A DNA stretch of 64,000 bases from Adiantum capillus-veneris (taxonomy: Eukaryota > Streptophyta > Polypodiopsida > Polypodiales > Pteridaceae): the NCBI GenBank assembly GCA_014529385.2, contig CM043967.1:134613182-134677181 (forward strand). The letters run 5' to 3'. The notes beneath the pieces are model-generated. The model worked only from the letters and a program-made list of their open reading frames with translations, searched no databases and was not told where the DNA came from. Each line of letters starts with the position of its first letter. The stretch's first letter is position 1. The translations under genes were made by a program, and so were the position numbers. Below are positions 31,224-43,282 of this stretch, piece by piece.

Positions 31224-34001
31224 TCACATCCTTGTACTGTGGGGATCTTGTTGTAGCAACACAGCACCAATTGTTTCCCTTCCAACACTAGAGCTAACAA
31301 AGAATGTGTACTCCCAACAAGGAGGCATGAGTGTTGGTAGCTCTAACAAAATGACTTTAATGTTACAAAAATACTCTTCAAGCTCATCAGACCATGCAAA
31401 TTCTACTTGTTGTGTCAACTTTTTCAAAGGATGAAGCAACTCCGAGGCTAAGTGAATGAAGCGTGACATATACTTCACCTTCTGAATGAAAGAGATGACC
31501 TCCTTAAGACTCTTCGGTGATGGGAGCTCAATAAGAGCCTTTGCCTTTGAAGGATCCACCTCAATGCCTTTATAGGAAACCTTGTGACCGAGCAAGATCA
31601 CTTCATCCTCACCTATGTGGCACTTGTCGGGGTTGAGTTGACCTCCCATGTCGTAGAGCTTCTTTAAACCTTCTTCTACCCTTTGTAGATGCAATGATTT
31701 TGAGCTATAAATGCAGAAATCATCAATGAACACCCTAATTGACTTTCGAAAGAATGCTTGAAACACCATGTTTATGAAACTTTGGAATGTTGCAGGAGCA
31801 TTTGTCAGACCAAATGGCATGACTCTAAAAGCATAACAACCCCAAGGAGTGATAAAGGTTGTTTTCAATTGATCTTCCAATGCGATACCTATTTGAAAGT
31901 AGCCTGAGTAGCCATCACACACAATGTACTTCTCATGACCAGCTACCTCATTTAGTATCTCATCCTGAAATGGGAGGGGAAAGTGATCTCTTTTTGTTGC
32001 CTCATTGAGTGGACGGTAATCCACACACACCCTCCACTTTCCGTTTTTCTTAGGAGTGACAACAACGGGAGAGACCCACTCTGAATTCTCCACTGGATAA
32101 ATGAAACCTACTGCTAGAAGCTTTCTTACCTCCTTGAGTAAAGCCTGCTCCTTGATGACTCCTAGCCTTCGTAGCTTCTGAGCCTTAGGTGTGGCCTCTG
32201 GCTTCAACTCAATTTTGTGTTGAGCAGCATCTACTCCACGCACATCGGTGTAGTCTTTAGCAAAAAGCCTAGGAAATTTCCTTAGCACACATTTGAACTC
32301 CTCTCTTTCATCCTTTGTAAGTGTTGTAGATAGCATACCTTCTAGCATTCTTTCATCTTCCACTTTTTGGTTCTCTTGGGAACCTACCTCCTCCAAACCT
32401 TGACAAGAGGTCTCTTGGTTGGTTGGCTTAAACCTTACCCCCATGACTTCGATGGAAGACTCCTCTTCAGCAATGCTGCCGCTACTTTCTTCTTCTGAAG
32501 TGTTATCCGTCCAACCTTCTTCCGTCTCACTTTGAGATGATTCTTCATGGAGCTCCTCTTGGCGTTGCTCCTTCATGTCAAAGACAACCTTCTTATGATT
32601 GTCGTTCCTGCAAATTAGCTTTCCACTCTCCCAATCCTGCAAAGCTCGCATTTTCATTAGCCATGGTCTCCCTAGGATAAATGGGTAACCATTTCCTTTG
32701 GTAGACATGACATAGAAATCCACTGCCTTCTTAATGCCAAAGGCCTCCACAAAAACATTTTTACAAATGCCTACGCACCTAGGCTTGCTATTGTTTGCCA
32801 TCTTGACCTTAATTTCAGGTGTCTCATGGATGTGCATGCCTAGTTTTTGCATGAGTCCCTCTATCATGATGCAAATTTGTGCACCCCCATCCACTAGACC
32901 TTTCCTAACCAATCTCCCTTTTATGTAACAATCTAGCACAGGTGTAATGTCCTCATTCATTTCAGCTTGTGAAATTTTTACAACAGGCACACTCTCTTTT
33001 ACCTTTCTCCTAGTGCTAACTGCCCTTGTTAAATCCCTCCTAACTTGTGGACATAATGCAAGAAATTGAGGCCATGAGATATCAGGACCCTTACCTCTCA
33101 TGTCTTCCAACAGGTTGTATGGAGCCATTCCATGTCCAAGAGGAAAGTCTTGGAGGTTGATACGAGTTCGAGTCCTCTTAGCTTCCTTGGTCTCCTTTGC
33201 CTTCTTTTCTCGTCCATGGTCACTTTGTGATGTAACTCCTTCTTTCTCCTTACCTTTCCCTCGGCCACACTTAATGCCATTTGCTTCCATGTCAACCTCT
33301 CTTGAATTTGTCACCTCTACCACATGCACGTTTGGGTCTGGCAAAGGTGGAACTCCTTCCACTCCTTGTGGAGGTGGTCTTGCTCCATTTGGCCTTTGTA
33401 TAAGCCCTGGTTGCTGACTAGTTCCTTCACCTACATTCATCACTAGGTAATTCAAGGTAGGTCTCCCTGGCTCCCCACGGGGCCAAGGACAATTATACAT
33501 CCCATGTCGAGACTCACCGTAATTCCAACATTGCAAGACTCTCCTAGGTCGTGGGTCTCGCTCTTCAAACTTCTTTGCTTGTCCCTTTGGACCTACAGCT
33601 TGTGCAAGGTGAATTGACAAGCTGCTTAAAGATTCATTTAACTTCTCAATCACTTCCGCCGTTACCTCAGGAAGCTCCTTACATGTTGATGCTTGTGACT
33701 TACCTTTGGGTCTAAGACCTTCTATTGGAACCTCCCCCCTTAAGCACTTGAGTTTCCTATATTTCTCAACAGCCCTAGTTTCAGCTGCATCAAAGGTAGC
33801 AGGTGCACCCGCCTCAACTTTTACCTTAAGGTCAGGAAAGAGTCCGGCTATGAACCTCTCCTTCTTTAGAAATTCTGCACCATCACCAGGGTTAGCAACA
33901 TTTTGTATCCATAGAGCCCAAAGACGTAGGAACTCTTGCATGTATAAGTAGTAGTCATCTAAGTCTTTTTGCTTATGAGAAACAATGTCTTGCCATAATT
34001 T
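31224..34001 (-). pseudogene. Gag C-terminal part, protease, reverse transcriptase (E3)
   Basis: 905-residue open segment. A Gag continuation (RFIAGLFPDLKVKVEAG) leads to a zinc knuckle QCWNYGESRHGMYNCPWP whose second Cys is Tyr (TAC, 33519-33521); E5 keeps Cys. Protease: GLVDGGAQICIM, D-G-G rather than D-S/T-G, also in E5, then FILGRPWL. RT: SEWVSPVVVTPKKNGKWRV, YIVCDGYSGYFQI, PFGLTNAPATFQSF and FIDD near 31720-31735. The first RNase H begins FFVSSSVGRETIGAVLLQQ and lacks its first Asp, as is common in Tat elements with a second RNase H. Confidence 0.93.
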
Positions 34002-34265
34002 CTAAGTGTTTTGGGGATCAAAGAAGTATTTCTTGAAACGATTCAAAACTTCCGTGTAATTTCCTCTAACTTCCTCAGGCAAAGAGTCAAACCAAGTGCT
34101 AGCATCTTTCCTAAGGACCACCTTAAACATTTCTACACGTTCTTGATCAGTTACTATCCTCTTGATACGGCAAGACATCTTGAAATTTGCTAGAAATAAT
34201 TCTTCATCCTCTCCAGGATCTCCAAAGAAAAGAGGATATCCAGACATTTGGCGTTGGCTCTCCAT
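34002..34265 (-). pseudogene. Gag N-terminal part (E3)
   Basis: Begins at ATG 34265-34263 (MESQRQMSGYPLFFG), the same start as in E5. PGEDEELFLANFKMSCRIK and KDASTWFDSLPEE are capsid-domain motifs. A TAG at 34002-34004 stands where E5 has CAA, two changes away; CAG is the likely intermediate. Confidence 0.88.
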
Positions 34266-34349
34266 TGAATTGATTTCAAAGTGACGCGTTTTTGTTTTTT
34301 CTTTCTTTAAAAGATTTACACAATAATATTTTCTAAATTGCAATCTATT

Positions 34350-34568
34350 CTACAACAAAATAAAAATATTCACATCAAATGACCTATGATAATCAATAAG
34401 AGGTAGAATGACAGGGTCTGGTGACGCGAGAATTTCTCCTACTCTTTGGGCACCAAACATGAATACCATACGTTGTTGAAAATGGATTTTTCTACTAATT
34501 GCAATGTTTACTCTAATGTGTGCAGTGAAATGAAAGGGAAAAACCTGTATTCCTGGGCCATTATCCAT
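34350..34568 (-). CDS. Small leader ORF b of E3, 72 residues
   Basis: ATG start, MDNGPGIQVFPFHF, then ISRKIHFQQRMVFMFG, EILASPDPVILPLIDY and DVNIFILL. It lies between leader ORF a and gag on the same strand. It is paralogous to ORF a (shared S-x-K-x-x-F-Q, E-I-x-A-S, I-L-P-L-I-x-Y and D-V-x-I-F). A broken copy is in E5 (57618-57839), and a truncated relative lies at 54493-54658. Basic and hydrophobic, no recognised family. Conservation in three elements suggests a real peptide or a structured RNA; I cannot tell which. Confidence 0.55.
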   Translation of the reverse strand: MDNGPGIQVFPFHFTAHIRVNIAISRKIHFQQRMVFMFGAQRVGEILASPDPVILPLIDYHRSFDVNIFILL

Positions 34569-34589
34569 GGTCTATGCATGACCTAATTC

Positions 34590-34802
34590 CTAAAACAAAA
34601 CAAAAATATAGACGTCCAAACTAAGGTCGTACCTAATGAGAGGCAAAATAAAAGGATTTACTGATGCGTTTATCTCTACCAACCTAAGAGAACCTAAAAT
34701 TCTACGAATTACTCGCTGAAATTGCAACTTAGTACTAACAATTATGTGTACCTTTTGCCTTGCAATGGGAATCAAGGGATCATACAAATTCTCGTGATTC
34801 AT
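34590..34802 (-). CDS. Small leader ORF a of E3, 70 residues
   Basis: ATG start 80 bases after the LTR. MNHENLYDPLIPIARQ, then STKLQFQRVIRRILG, EINASVNPFILPLIRY and DVYIFVLF. E5 has the same ORF at the same place (57384-57596) with 65 of 70 residues identical and no stop or frameshift, although both gag-pol frames are broken. Function unknown. Confidence 0.6.
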   Translation of the reverse strand: MNHENLYDPLIPIARQKVHIIVSTKLQFQRVIRRILGSLRLVEINASVNPFILPLIRYDLSLDVYIFVLF

Positions 34803-34860
34803 GCAAGCTACTTGATTATGCTAAAGGTTCAGCCTTCACAAAACATACACAAGCCTGTTC

Positions 34861-34879
34861 CTTAGTGGGGGCACCAAAA
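34861..34879 (-). promoter_or_regulatory. Primer-binding site of E3
   Basis: On the minus strand TGGTGCCCCCACTAAG follows the LTR end by a few bases; E5 has TGGTGCCCCCACTGAGGAC at the same place. The TGG start (complement of CCA) supports a tRNA primer, but I do not identify which tRNA. Confidence 0.75.
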
Positions 34880-34880
34880 T

Positions 34881-35140
34881 TGAGGCGGTCCGGGGGCGGC
34901 CAACAAGAAGAGAAACCTCTAGACACCCTTCAAGGCTCCCGTGCTGCTCAATGGGGCTGGGGCACAACACAACACAAACCAAAACAACAAACCCACAGCC
35001 AAATCCCAACTACACAAGGGGCACTACCTAGTTAAAGAGCGAACTAGGACGCAAAAGAGGAGAATCGTTAGAGCAACCCACAAACAAGCAAGGAATTTAC
35101 ACTAACCCTAACACCAATGGAACACTCTCACACACTAAAA

Positions 35141-35224
<84 letters not shown>

Positions 35225-37517
35225 TACAACTTAGCTTCAACTTTATATTTTGCACAAAAAGAAACTTAGAGCTTGCGGAATCAAGTGACAAGATTTGGTT
35301 ATAGCATCACTAGCACATTGTCTTAGGGTTATGGGAGCCCTCTCACCAACCACCGTCTTACAATGGTAGGCAAACAATAGCCAATGAATCACAAGCAACA
35401 AAACAACAACCTTCAATGAAACAAGTCACCTTATGAAGCTGAATGAGTTTGCCAAGCCGAATTGGAGGAGAAGCGTGAGCCTTTGGACATGAATTGCACC
35501 CAAAACTACCAATTCATTGATGTTGGGGTAGATACAACAATGGTAGGAATAATATCTTCTACTCGCACTCACTCAAACTAGCTCAAGCTTTTCTATGCAC
35601 CAAGGTGATGGTGTATAGAAAGCTTACTCTCTCTCTACAACCAAGATAGAAATGGCGTGTGGTACGCTCAATCTAGTGTGCAATGGTATAGTGATTCTTT
35701 ACAAGGAGGAATGGGCTCTATTTATAGGTTTTAGAAGCCTTGATTAGGATTAAGCCTAATCAATTTTATTAGGAAAGATCAAGGATTATGATTTTTTATG
35801 AATTTCAAATGAGAATGGGGTCTCTCTTTTCTCTTGAGTCACATGGATGTGGGCTCAAGTAAGAGAATTATTGATGTGGTGAAAGGAGAGAAACTTCCAT
35901 GGGAGTGAGTGAATTTGGTTTACTTGTGCGGTTGCCTACTCCATATGTTGATAGTGTGGGTGCATTTTTACAAGAGAAGTTAGTTGTTAGTGGTAATAAT
36001 CACTAGAATTTTTAGTGATACATTTACAATGGGTAGGATGAGTTGATTTGATGAAGGAAGAGGGGTGAATTAAAAGAGAATCATTGAGATGGTGAAGCTT
36101 TGAAGAAGCTTGAACTCACCCTTGTGTAGATTGTGGAATAAATGACCGTTGGTCTTCTTCTTCTTCTTCGCTTCTTTATGCCGCCGCCACGGTTGACCAC
36201 CACGATGAAAAGAGGATTTGTTGATGAAAAATCCTCAATTTGAAGAGGTTATCATGGTTAAGATGCTGAATTTTAGATATTTTTAGGAGAGGTAAATGAA
36301 ATTGTAACATAGAAGCAATAGAGAGAGACATGGAGAGGGTGTATGTATGTAGAGGTTCATAAAAGAACTATAGGGATGAGAGAGAAGGGTAATGGTGAAG
36401 AGGGTGGGAAAAGCCATGGAAATTGCAGGTTTGAGTGAGGGAAGGAGAGGGAGGGATGTGTAAGAGTGAGTAGGTGTGTGGAAGGGTGAGAGAAGACTAA
36501 GGGCTACTTGAGACAAAAGTGGGCAGACTGGGGTCCACTCAAAAAATCATAGCTCACCGCTGGTAGCTCCAAAAATCATGAAAACATTTGAGGTGATTAT
36601 TCAGAGCGTGAACTACATTTTCTCTTTTGACCACCACTCCAAATTCGGAGTGGAGATAGGTGCCAAAGTCCTCACCAAAAAGCTTGTTTTTATGCCTGCA
36701 AAAGTCTTTTAGTGGCCCCCTCCTTTGTTGAATTTGTACAATGCATCCAAGAGTGAGCCCCTCCTTTGTCATATTATAATACAAAGCATCCAAGTTGCCC
36801 TTGACCCATGCATGGAGGAGGATTATTGGTGAATAAAGAAATATATACATGGTGGGACTAGTGTATGGACTATTCATGGACTTTAGCTCAATGAGCACAT
36901 GGTGTTACAATAATGAGTAAAAATAATAATAAAAATATGGAAGAGTTATGGATATGGAAAGATATTGGAATCATATGATATGGTCCCTCCTTGAATTATT
37001 TTGGGTGAAAGAGGAAAAGGTATGCAAGTAAAAAATATAATAAACGTAACCAATGAGTAGAAATCAATTTTTTGTTTTCACGAGGATGAGGGTGAAAATG
37101 TGGGAGTGATTTGTATAATGGAAAAATATGAGGTTAGAGTATGTACATATTGGCAAAAAATATAATTATGGTGTAAGAGGATGAAAGAAGGTGTACATAG
37201 GTTTAATAAAACACACACCTAAGTAGAAATATTAAAATACCAAAATAATTATAAAAAATCCCTATATTTAGGCCATATATACAATGAAATATTTACACAC
37301 AAAGAGGCCATAATATACTTTTATTTTTTTATTTTTTTGGCTCAACTAGCCCAGTGACTAGCTAGCTGAGGGTTTTTAAGAAGATATGGGAAAAGCCCCC
37401 TAACTCACACACGCCTATGTACAGTGAAATGGTAGGGATAGCCATAGCGTTTGGGTGAATTTGGTAGGGTGGAGTAACTTACTATGGAAATTATGGAGAG
37501 CCGAAAAACGGCTATCA
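34881..37517 (-). repeat. 5' LTR of E3
   Basis: About 2637 bp with TG...CA ends on the minus strand, beginning TGATAGCCGTTTTTCGGCTC, in which AGCCG and CGGCT can form a hairpin with a TTTTT loop. It carries the element's promoter (TATA-like box at 35718-35727) and the (GA)n tract at 35144-35221. Confidence 0.95.
35144..35221. repeat. (GA)n tract in the E3 5' LTR
   Basis: About 39 GA units, longer than in the partner LTR (about 34), showing slippage since insertion. Confidence 0.95.
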
Positions 37518-39431
37518 ACATAAATGATCTTTTATATTCAAAAGACAGCTAGAAATGGATCAAAGAACAGATACGTATAGAAACAACTCAGTATTAGAAT
37601 CATTTATGTAAAATGTTTGTAGGAATGAGGTCCATTCTAGTATACAAAAAGTAAAAAAACTTCCCAAATCACAAGTGAGTGTGCAATCTAGTGTAGGTCA
37701 GCTTGCCAAATTCAAAAAAAACCTCCAAGATAAGATAGAGTCCTTACCTGCATCCATCCAAACAAGGTCACAACAGATATGTTAGTCTTGGATGTGTTTT
37801 ATAGGTATCAATGGACTATACCAATTGTTATCCATGTCCATCTCTTAACGTTTTTTAAACTTACAAGCTTAGTCCAAAGTACTTATGCTATTTTTCTAAA
37901 AGGTTTTATTATGTTTTTATCTGCCAAATTAATGAGGCTCCGTCTGTAAAGAAGCCTAAATATCATTAACAAGTTCAAGCTTGTTGTTCTATATTTAGAA
38001 CTGATAATGTATATGTTAAAATGGAATTCAGTCCTTCCTAATTTTATCAGTCACAATCTCATAGCAAGCCAAGTGGTAGAGACCTTTTTGTGGTATCCTA
38101 GCCTGTCCAACTATCAAACCAAAAAACAAGGGCAAGCTATGAATGCAAATCTGAAACAATCAAACTAATATCAAACAGGTCCATACATAGAATGCAACCG
38201 GACCATGTTTGCCCCAAAGTCACCATTATTTATTTAAAAATGCAACATCCTCGTGTTCATGGCAAAAAACGGCCCAAAAATTTACTAAGCCAACCCAAAC
38301 AGAGGGTTTTACCAGATTTTTTAAGCGACAGTCATCATGATACCAAGTTACAACAGCGACAGTACCAAGTGTAAGAACCAATAATCATCTGGGGTATACC
38401 CCCCATCCCAAAGCTCCATTATGTATTGACAGGATACTTACTATTCCAATGTCAGGTCAAGTGGCAGTTACCATATACTTACCTTCAACATTAGTGCATA
38501 GAAAAACCCCCTTTTTTGTACTTAGTCAACCCAAAACGGTGGGCTTTACCATGCTTAAAGCCACAGTGGTCATGATGCCAAGCTTAAGTGGTAGTTCACA
38601 CTCAAAAGTTCAGTACACACAATATCAAATAGTCCCCAAGGCTTCCGGTGCTAAAAAACCAAAAAATAATCCCCATTTTTTATACAAAAAAAACCGCAAT
38701 TTGACAAAATGTTTTTGCCAATAATCCAATGCTTATAAAAAGTGTGTAAATAGCAATATATTGTAGAGGCGATAGTATCAAAAAAGTCCCCAAGCTTTTT
38801 GGTAATCAAAAGACCATAAACCATTTGTTGGATCAGAGTCATGTCCTGCTGCGCATAGCATTAAAAAAAAAAATACTGTAATATTTTTTTAGAAAAAACC
38901 AGTTTTTACAGTAGCAACAATTATAAGCAAATGTCAAAAAGCCAACCATCATACCTCAAAAACACCATGCAGTCCATACCCAGAGGCAAGGTTCAAAAAA
39001 ATGTTTATACCATTAACATGCCAACATCCGACATCCACTATAGTTACCTTCCTGTAACGGCCAGAACCTGATATTTGTTTAAGTAAAACCTTATCAAAAA
39101 TCAAATAACAGTAAGGAAATACGCATGGGAAAGGTAAAAAACCTGAGAGACTTGTGTAGTGAGCTCCATAATTCTGTGTAGAAGCACGTAGTAGGTTATT
39201 TAGTTTAAACAAGATAGAACAACAGTAGCTAGGTGAGGGGCAAAGATGCACCCTCACCTATTTATATAGGGTAAGGAGGAGGGACTGCCAGTCCTGTGTC
39301 ATGAGCGGGAACCATGAGTAAGGAGATCTCCATTTATGAAGTAGGGCCGCCTTCACGCCCAAGTAATGAGAGATTTTCCTAAACCAGATCTACACGGCAG
39401 TAATAAAGAACCTATCCAATTTACCTAAGAC
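37518..39431 (-). mobile_element. Penelope-like copy B, main piece
   Basis: Closely matches the 3' region of copy A (19000-22325), without the 1.33-kb DNA transposon and with other small gaps (for example near 19400-19470). It is bounded by E3 on one side and E4 on the other. No coding sequence of its own is recognised. Confidence 0.85.
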
Positions 39432-39515
39432 TGTTAGGAAATAAGACGTAGCTAAATAGATAATTGATTAGATTACTTAATGGAGAGAGACAGATTTATA
39501 TACACGAGATTATAG

Positions 39516-39552
<37 letters not shown>

Positions 39553-40171
39553 CACGATATATGTGGTTCACCCAATGTGGGCTACGTCCATGGGAAAGCA
39601 GCCATTCAATGGCTTTAGTACTTCAAAACAAGAAGTAGTTTACAAAGGGATTATACCCTTAATGGAGCTCCCGCCTTGCTTCACTCTCACCACCTCACAC
39701 TCACCTTGTTGCATCAACTTCACACTATAAAATGTGTGTAGAAATGGCCTCCTTTTATAGGCCAAAAGGGCTGCCCTCTCTTATGAGAGACAGCCATGTG
39801 TAGCCGCCCTTGTGCGAATAAGTCCAAATCGGACCCTCGAATCTGCCCATGTGTGGCCGCCCTTGAGAAGACAAGTCCACTTTTGAATTCGGCCACCGGC
39901 CATTGACTTCCGACCACCGGCCAATCGACCAGTTGTTTTCCGACCACTTTCCGGCCGTCGTCCGGCCATAATATTCCGGCGAAAAAAGAATCTTAGGGGC
40001 CTCCGCCCCCGAGGCCTTTAAAGTTGCCCCTGATTCTTGTTCGTGAAAATTTTGGTTTCCGGTGAGTGATTTTCCTTCACGCACGATGGCTTCTCCTCAT
40101 AATGGGGGCCTTACAAATGTGCGGTTTTACCACAGAAAATTACAAGGGTAAATCAGGCTCCATACTTAACA
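39432..40171 (-). repeat. 3' LTR of E4
   Basis: 740 bp from TGTTAGGAAATAAG (plus strand) to CATACTTAACA, matching 44154-44897. It contains (GA)n at 39518-39548, longer than in the other LTR. Confidence 0.95.
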
Positions 40172-40182
40172 ATCTCCCACTT
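40172..40182 (-). promoter_or_regulatory. Polypurine tract of E4
   Basis: The minus strand reads AAGTGGGAGAT next to the 3' LTR, a standard copia tract and the same as in E2. Confidence 0.85.
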
Positions 40183-40231
40183 GGAGACTGATCTCCAAAC
40201 CAAACCTATGACTACTTTCCATTCTGGCTTC

Positions 40232-41332
40232 TTATCCTTGAATTCCGATTGAAGATGAGCAAAAGGTCAACTTCTCCTTGTTGACCACCTTTGTAAACAT
40301 GGCTGCAGGATTTTCACTTGTATGCACCTTTCCTAGCTTTAGTTGTCCCTCTTCCAAAAGAGTGCGTATGAAGTGATATCTCACCTCAATGTGCTTTGTC
40401 CTTGAATGAAAGGCTGAGTTCTTCGCAAGATGGATAGCTCTTTGGCTATCACTGTACAAGACACAATTGTCTTGTTTGAATCCAAGCTCTTCTAAGAATC
40501 TGTGAAGCCACAGAATTTCTTTGCTTGCCTCCGTCATTGCTACATACTCTGCTTCCGTGGTAGAAAGTGAAACCACTTTCTGCATCTTTGAAGCCCAGCT
40601 TACTGCTGTGCCAGTAGTGCTCCTTCGAGTATCTTTGTCACTTGCCATAACTGCATCAGCATACCTTTTTAGAAAAATATCAGTTCCTCCAAAATACAAA
40701 GCATTTGTTATTGTCCCTTTTAGATACCTAAGTATCCACTTCACAGCTTGCCAATTCTCTTTACCTGGGTTGTCCATGAACCTACTCACAACTCCCACTG
40801 CATGTGCAATGTCTGGCCTTGTCCAGACCATAGCATACATTAGAGAACCTACCGCTGCAGCATATGGAACTTTAGACATATAGGCTATCTCCTCTTGTGT
40901 CTTTGGACACATATCCTTCGTTAGTTTAAAATGACCAGCCAAAGGTGTAGAAACTGGTTTTGCATTTTGCATTGCAAACCTTTCTAGTACCTTCTTGATG
41001 TAATCTTTTTTAGATAGCTTTATTGTCTTCTTCGTCCTGTCCCTTGATATTTTCATACCAAGTATCCTCTTTGCAGCACCTAAATCTTTCATTGAAAAAG
41101 ATTTGGACAGCTCCTCTTTTAGTTCTTTGATGTCCTGCATGTTAGCACTTGCAATCAACATGTCATCAACATACAACATTAGGATGATGAATTTCCCATC
41201 TCCCAAATTCTCCGTGTAGACGCAGTGATCCGAGTTGCATCTTGTGAATCCATGATCCAACATCCATCGATCAAACTTCAAGTACCATTGTCTTGATGCT
41301 TGCTTTAAACCATACAAGCTCTTCTTTAATCT
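40232..41332 (-). pseudogene. Copia reverse transcriptase C-terminal part and RNase H (E4)
   Basis: YGLKQASRQWYLKFD, LYVDDMLIASAN (Y-V-D-D at 41162-41173), MKDLGAAKRILGMKI, SLMYAMVWTRPDIAHAVGVVSRF, then RNase H: STTEAEYVAMTEASKEILWL, LYSDSQRAIHLAKNSAFH, KHIEVRYHFIR. All catalytic residues are present and the segment reaches the usual end. It is in frame with 41333-42664 across a single TGA (41333-41335). Confidence 0.93.
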
Positions 41333-42740
41333 TCAAACCATTTTCTCCTTACCTTTTACTTCATACCCCTTTGGTTGAAGCATGTAGATTTCCTCCTCTA
41401 AGTCACCGTGAGGGAATTCCGTATTTACATCCATTTTCTCAAGATTTAGATCATGAGCAGCCACAGGGCTTAAGACAAGCCTAATTGAGTTCATTTTTAC
41501 AACAGGAGAAAATATTTCATTGAAGTCAATACCTTTCTTTTGAGAAAAACCTTTTACCACAAGCCTAGACTTGTACCTTTTCTTCCCACCTTCTTCTTCC
41601 TTTAGCTTGTACACCCATTTGTTTTGAAGTGCCCGCTTACCTTTAGGCAACTCAACCAACTCCCATGTTTGGTTGTGATGTAGTGAGTCCATCTCCACTT
41701 GCATGCTCTTCGTCCATTCTTCTTTGGATTCATGTTGTATAGCTTCTTCATATGATTCCGGCTCTCCAGAATCTGAGATCAAGAGATGGTTGAAGGAAGG
41801 AACAAACCTTTCTGGAGGTCTACTTGCTCTTGTAGATCTTCGGGGAATAGGTTGAGGCTCCTCATTTGGTTGACGTTGTTGCACATTGTCACCGTTTGCA
41901 GTCCTTGAGTCTTCACCATCCTCAAGCTCCATGTACTCATCACCTGTTTCTTTTGTTTGTTTTCTTTCCAAGTAATCTTTGTACATATTTTGTTCGTTAA
42001 AAATTACATCCCTACTCCTTAAGATTTTACCATCTTCAGGATTCCATAGGCGATACCCAAAGTCTCCTTCTCCATAGCCAATGAAGAAACACTTTTTGGA
42101 CTTTGCATCTAACTTTGATCTTAGGCTTCTATCTATGTGCATGAAAGCCTCACACCCAAACACTTTGAGAAATGCATAATTCACCGGTTTACCTGTCCAT
42201 GCCTCTTCTGGAACTCCCCCATCCAATGCCGTTGAGGGTGACCGATTGATTAAGTACACAGACGTACTTACAGCTTCCGCCCAAAGCTCAAGCGGTAGGC
42301 CTGCATGTAGCCTCATGCTTCGTGCTCGTTCCATGATTGTCCTGTTCATCCTTTCCGAAATCCCATTTTGTTGAGGTGTCCTTGGGTTTGTCCTTTGCCT
42401 CCAAATGCCATTGCTAGCACAAAAGCTTTCAAAAGCTTGGCTGCAATATTCGCCTCCATTGTCGGATCTGAGGCATTTAACCTTGGTACCTGTTTCATTC
42501 TCCACAAAGACTTTCCACCTTTGAAATATGAAAAATACATCGGATTTATTCTTCATGACATAAACCCATGTTTTTCTAGTCACATCGTCTATGAATGTTA
42601 CATAGTACAATGAGCCACCAAGTGATGGTGTACTTGCAGGACCCCAAACATCAGAATGAACCAACTCAAGTTTTTTATTTTTTCTTTCATTTCTTGATTT
42701 TTGAAATTTTACCCTCTTTTGTTTACCATAAACACAATCT
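41333..42740 (-). pseudogene. Copia integrase core and RT N-terminal part (E4)
   Basis: VHSDVWGP, FIDDVTRKTWVY, LRSDNGGEYCS and PQQNGISERMNR give the complete integrase D-D-E. Then come ELWAEAVSTSVYLINR and FGCEAFMHIDRSLRSKLD, a spacer, and RT: EEWTKSMQVEMDSLHHNQTW, KNKWVYKLKEE-type and KMDVNTEFPHGDLEEEIYM. The TGA end falls before RLKKSLYGLKQ, where relatives have Cys, so this stop is not a simple C-to-T change. Confidence 0.93.
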
Positions 42741-43282
42741 TCACAGAACTCTTAGTCCACTTCTTTCAAACCTGGTAGAAGCTTCTTGAAGGATTTGCAT
42801 TCCTTTGGCACTCATATGCCCAAGTCGGTAGTGCCACACCGCACTGTCAACTTCTGTAGTTGCTGCACAAGCTGAAGGTTGCGTGCTAACAGTACACAAG
42901 TAAAGTGTACCGACTTTTTCACCCTTGGCAACCACCAAAGATCCCTTTGAGATATTCCACCATTTGTTTCCGAATGCAATGTTCTGACCTTCATCGTCCA
43001 ATTGTCGTGTAGAGATCAAATTTTTGCGAAGAGAAGGAACATGCCTAACATCTTTAAGCATTCATTTCCGTTAGCAGTTTTGACAGAAACTGTACCTTTG
43101 CCGACAATCTCACAAGCTTCATCATCTCCCAAGTATACATACCCACAATTACCTTTGGTGTAGTCTTGGAAATGTTGCTTGTGTGGTGTCGCATGGAATG
43201 AAGCCCCGGAATCTACTATCCAAGAATTAGACACATTGTCTAATGAGAGAATTAGAGCATCTTGCTCTACTTTACCTGCCAC
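42741..43282 (-). pseudogene. Copia protease and pre-integrase zinc region (E4)
   Basis: NSWIVDSGASFHATPHKQHF carries the copia protease D-S-G. VRHVPSLRKNLISTRQLDDEG and VWHYRLGHMSAKGMQIL are the standard link and the first part of the integrase zinc domain. There are frame changes near 43060 and again near 42740, where the C-x2-C half of the zinc site lies in another frame. Confidence 0.88.

Larger units (their letters stand above)
26322..37517 (-). mobile_element. E3: Tat-like Ty3/gypsy element, complete
   Basis: Two LTRs of about 2.64 kb, a primer site, two small ORFs, one long gag-pol frame (34265-28986) and a polypurine tract, all on the minus strand. ACAT flanks both ends (26318-26321 and 37518-37521), and the flanks join to rebuild the Penelope-like repeat as it appears in copy A. 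The gag-pol frame has three stop codons and no frameshift. Two RNase H domains place it with the plant Tat lineage. Confidence 0.93.

Noticed and set aside
35097-35291. ORF encoding a Ser-Leu repeat, and a similar Arg-Glu repeat ORF at 57024-57236
   Set aside because: These are translations of (GA)n/(CT)n microsatellites.
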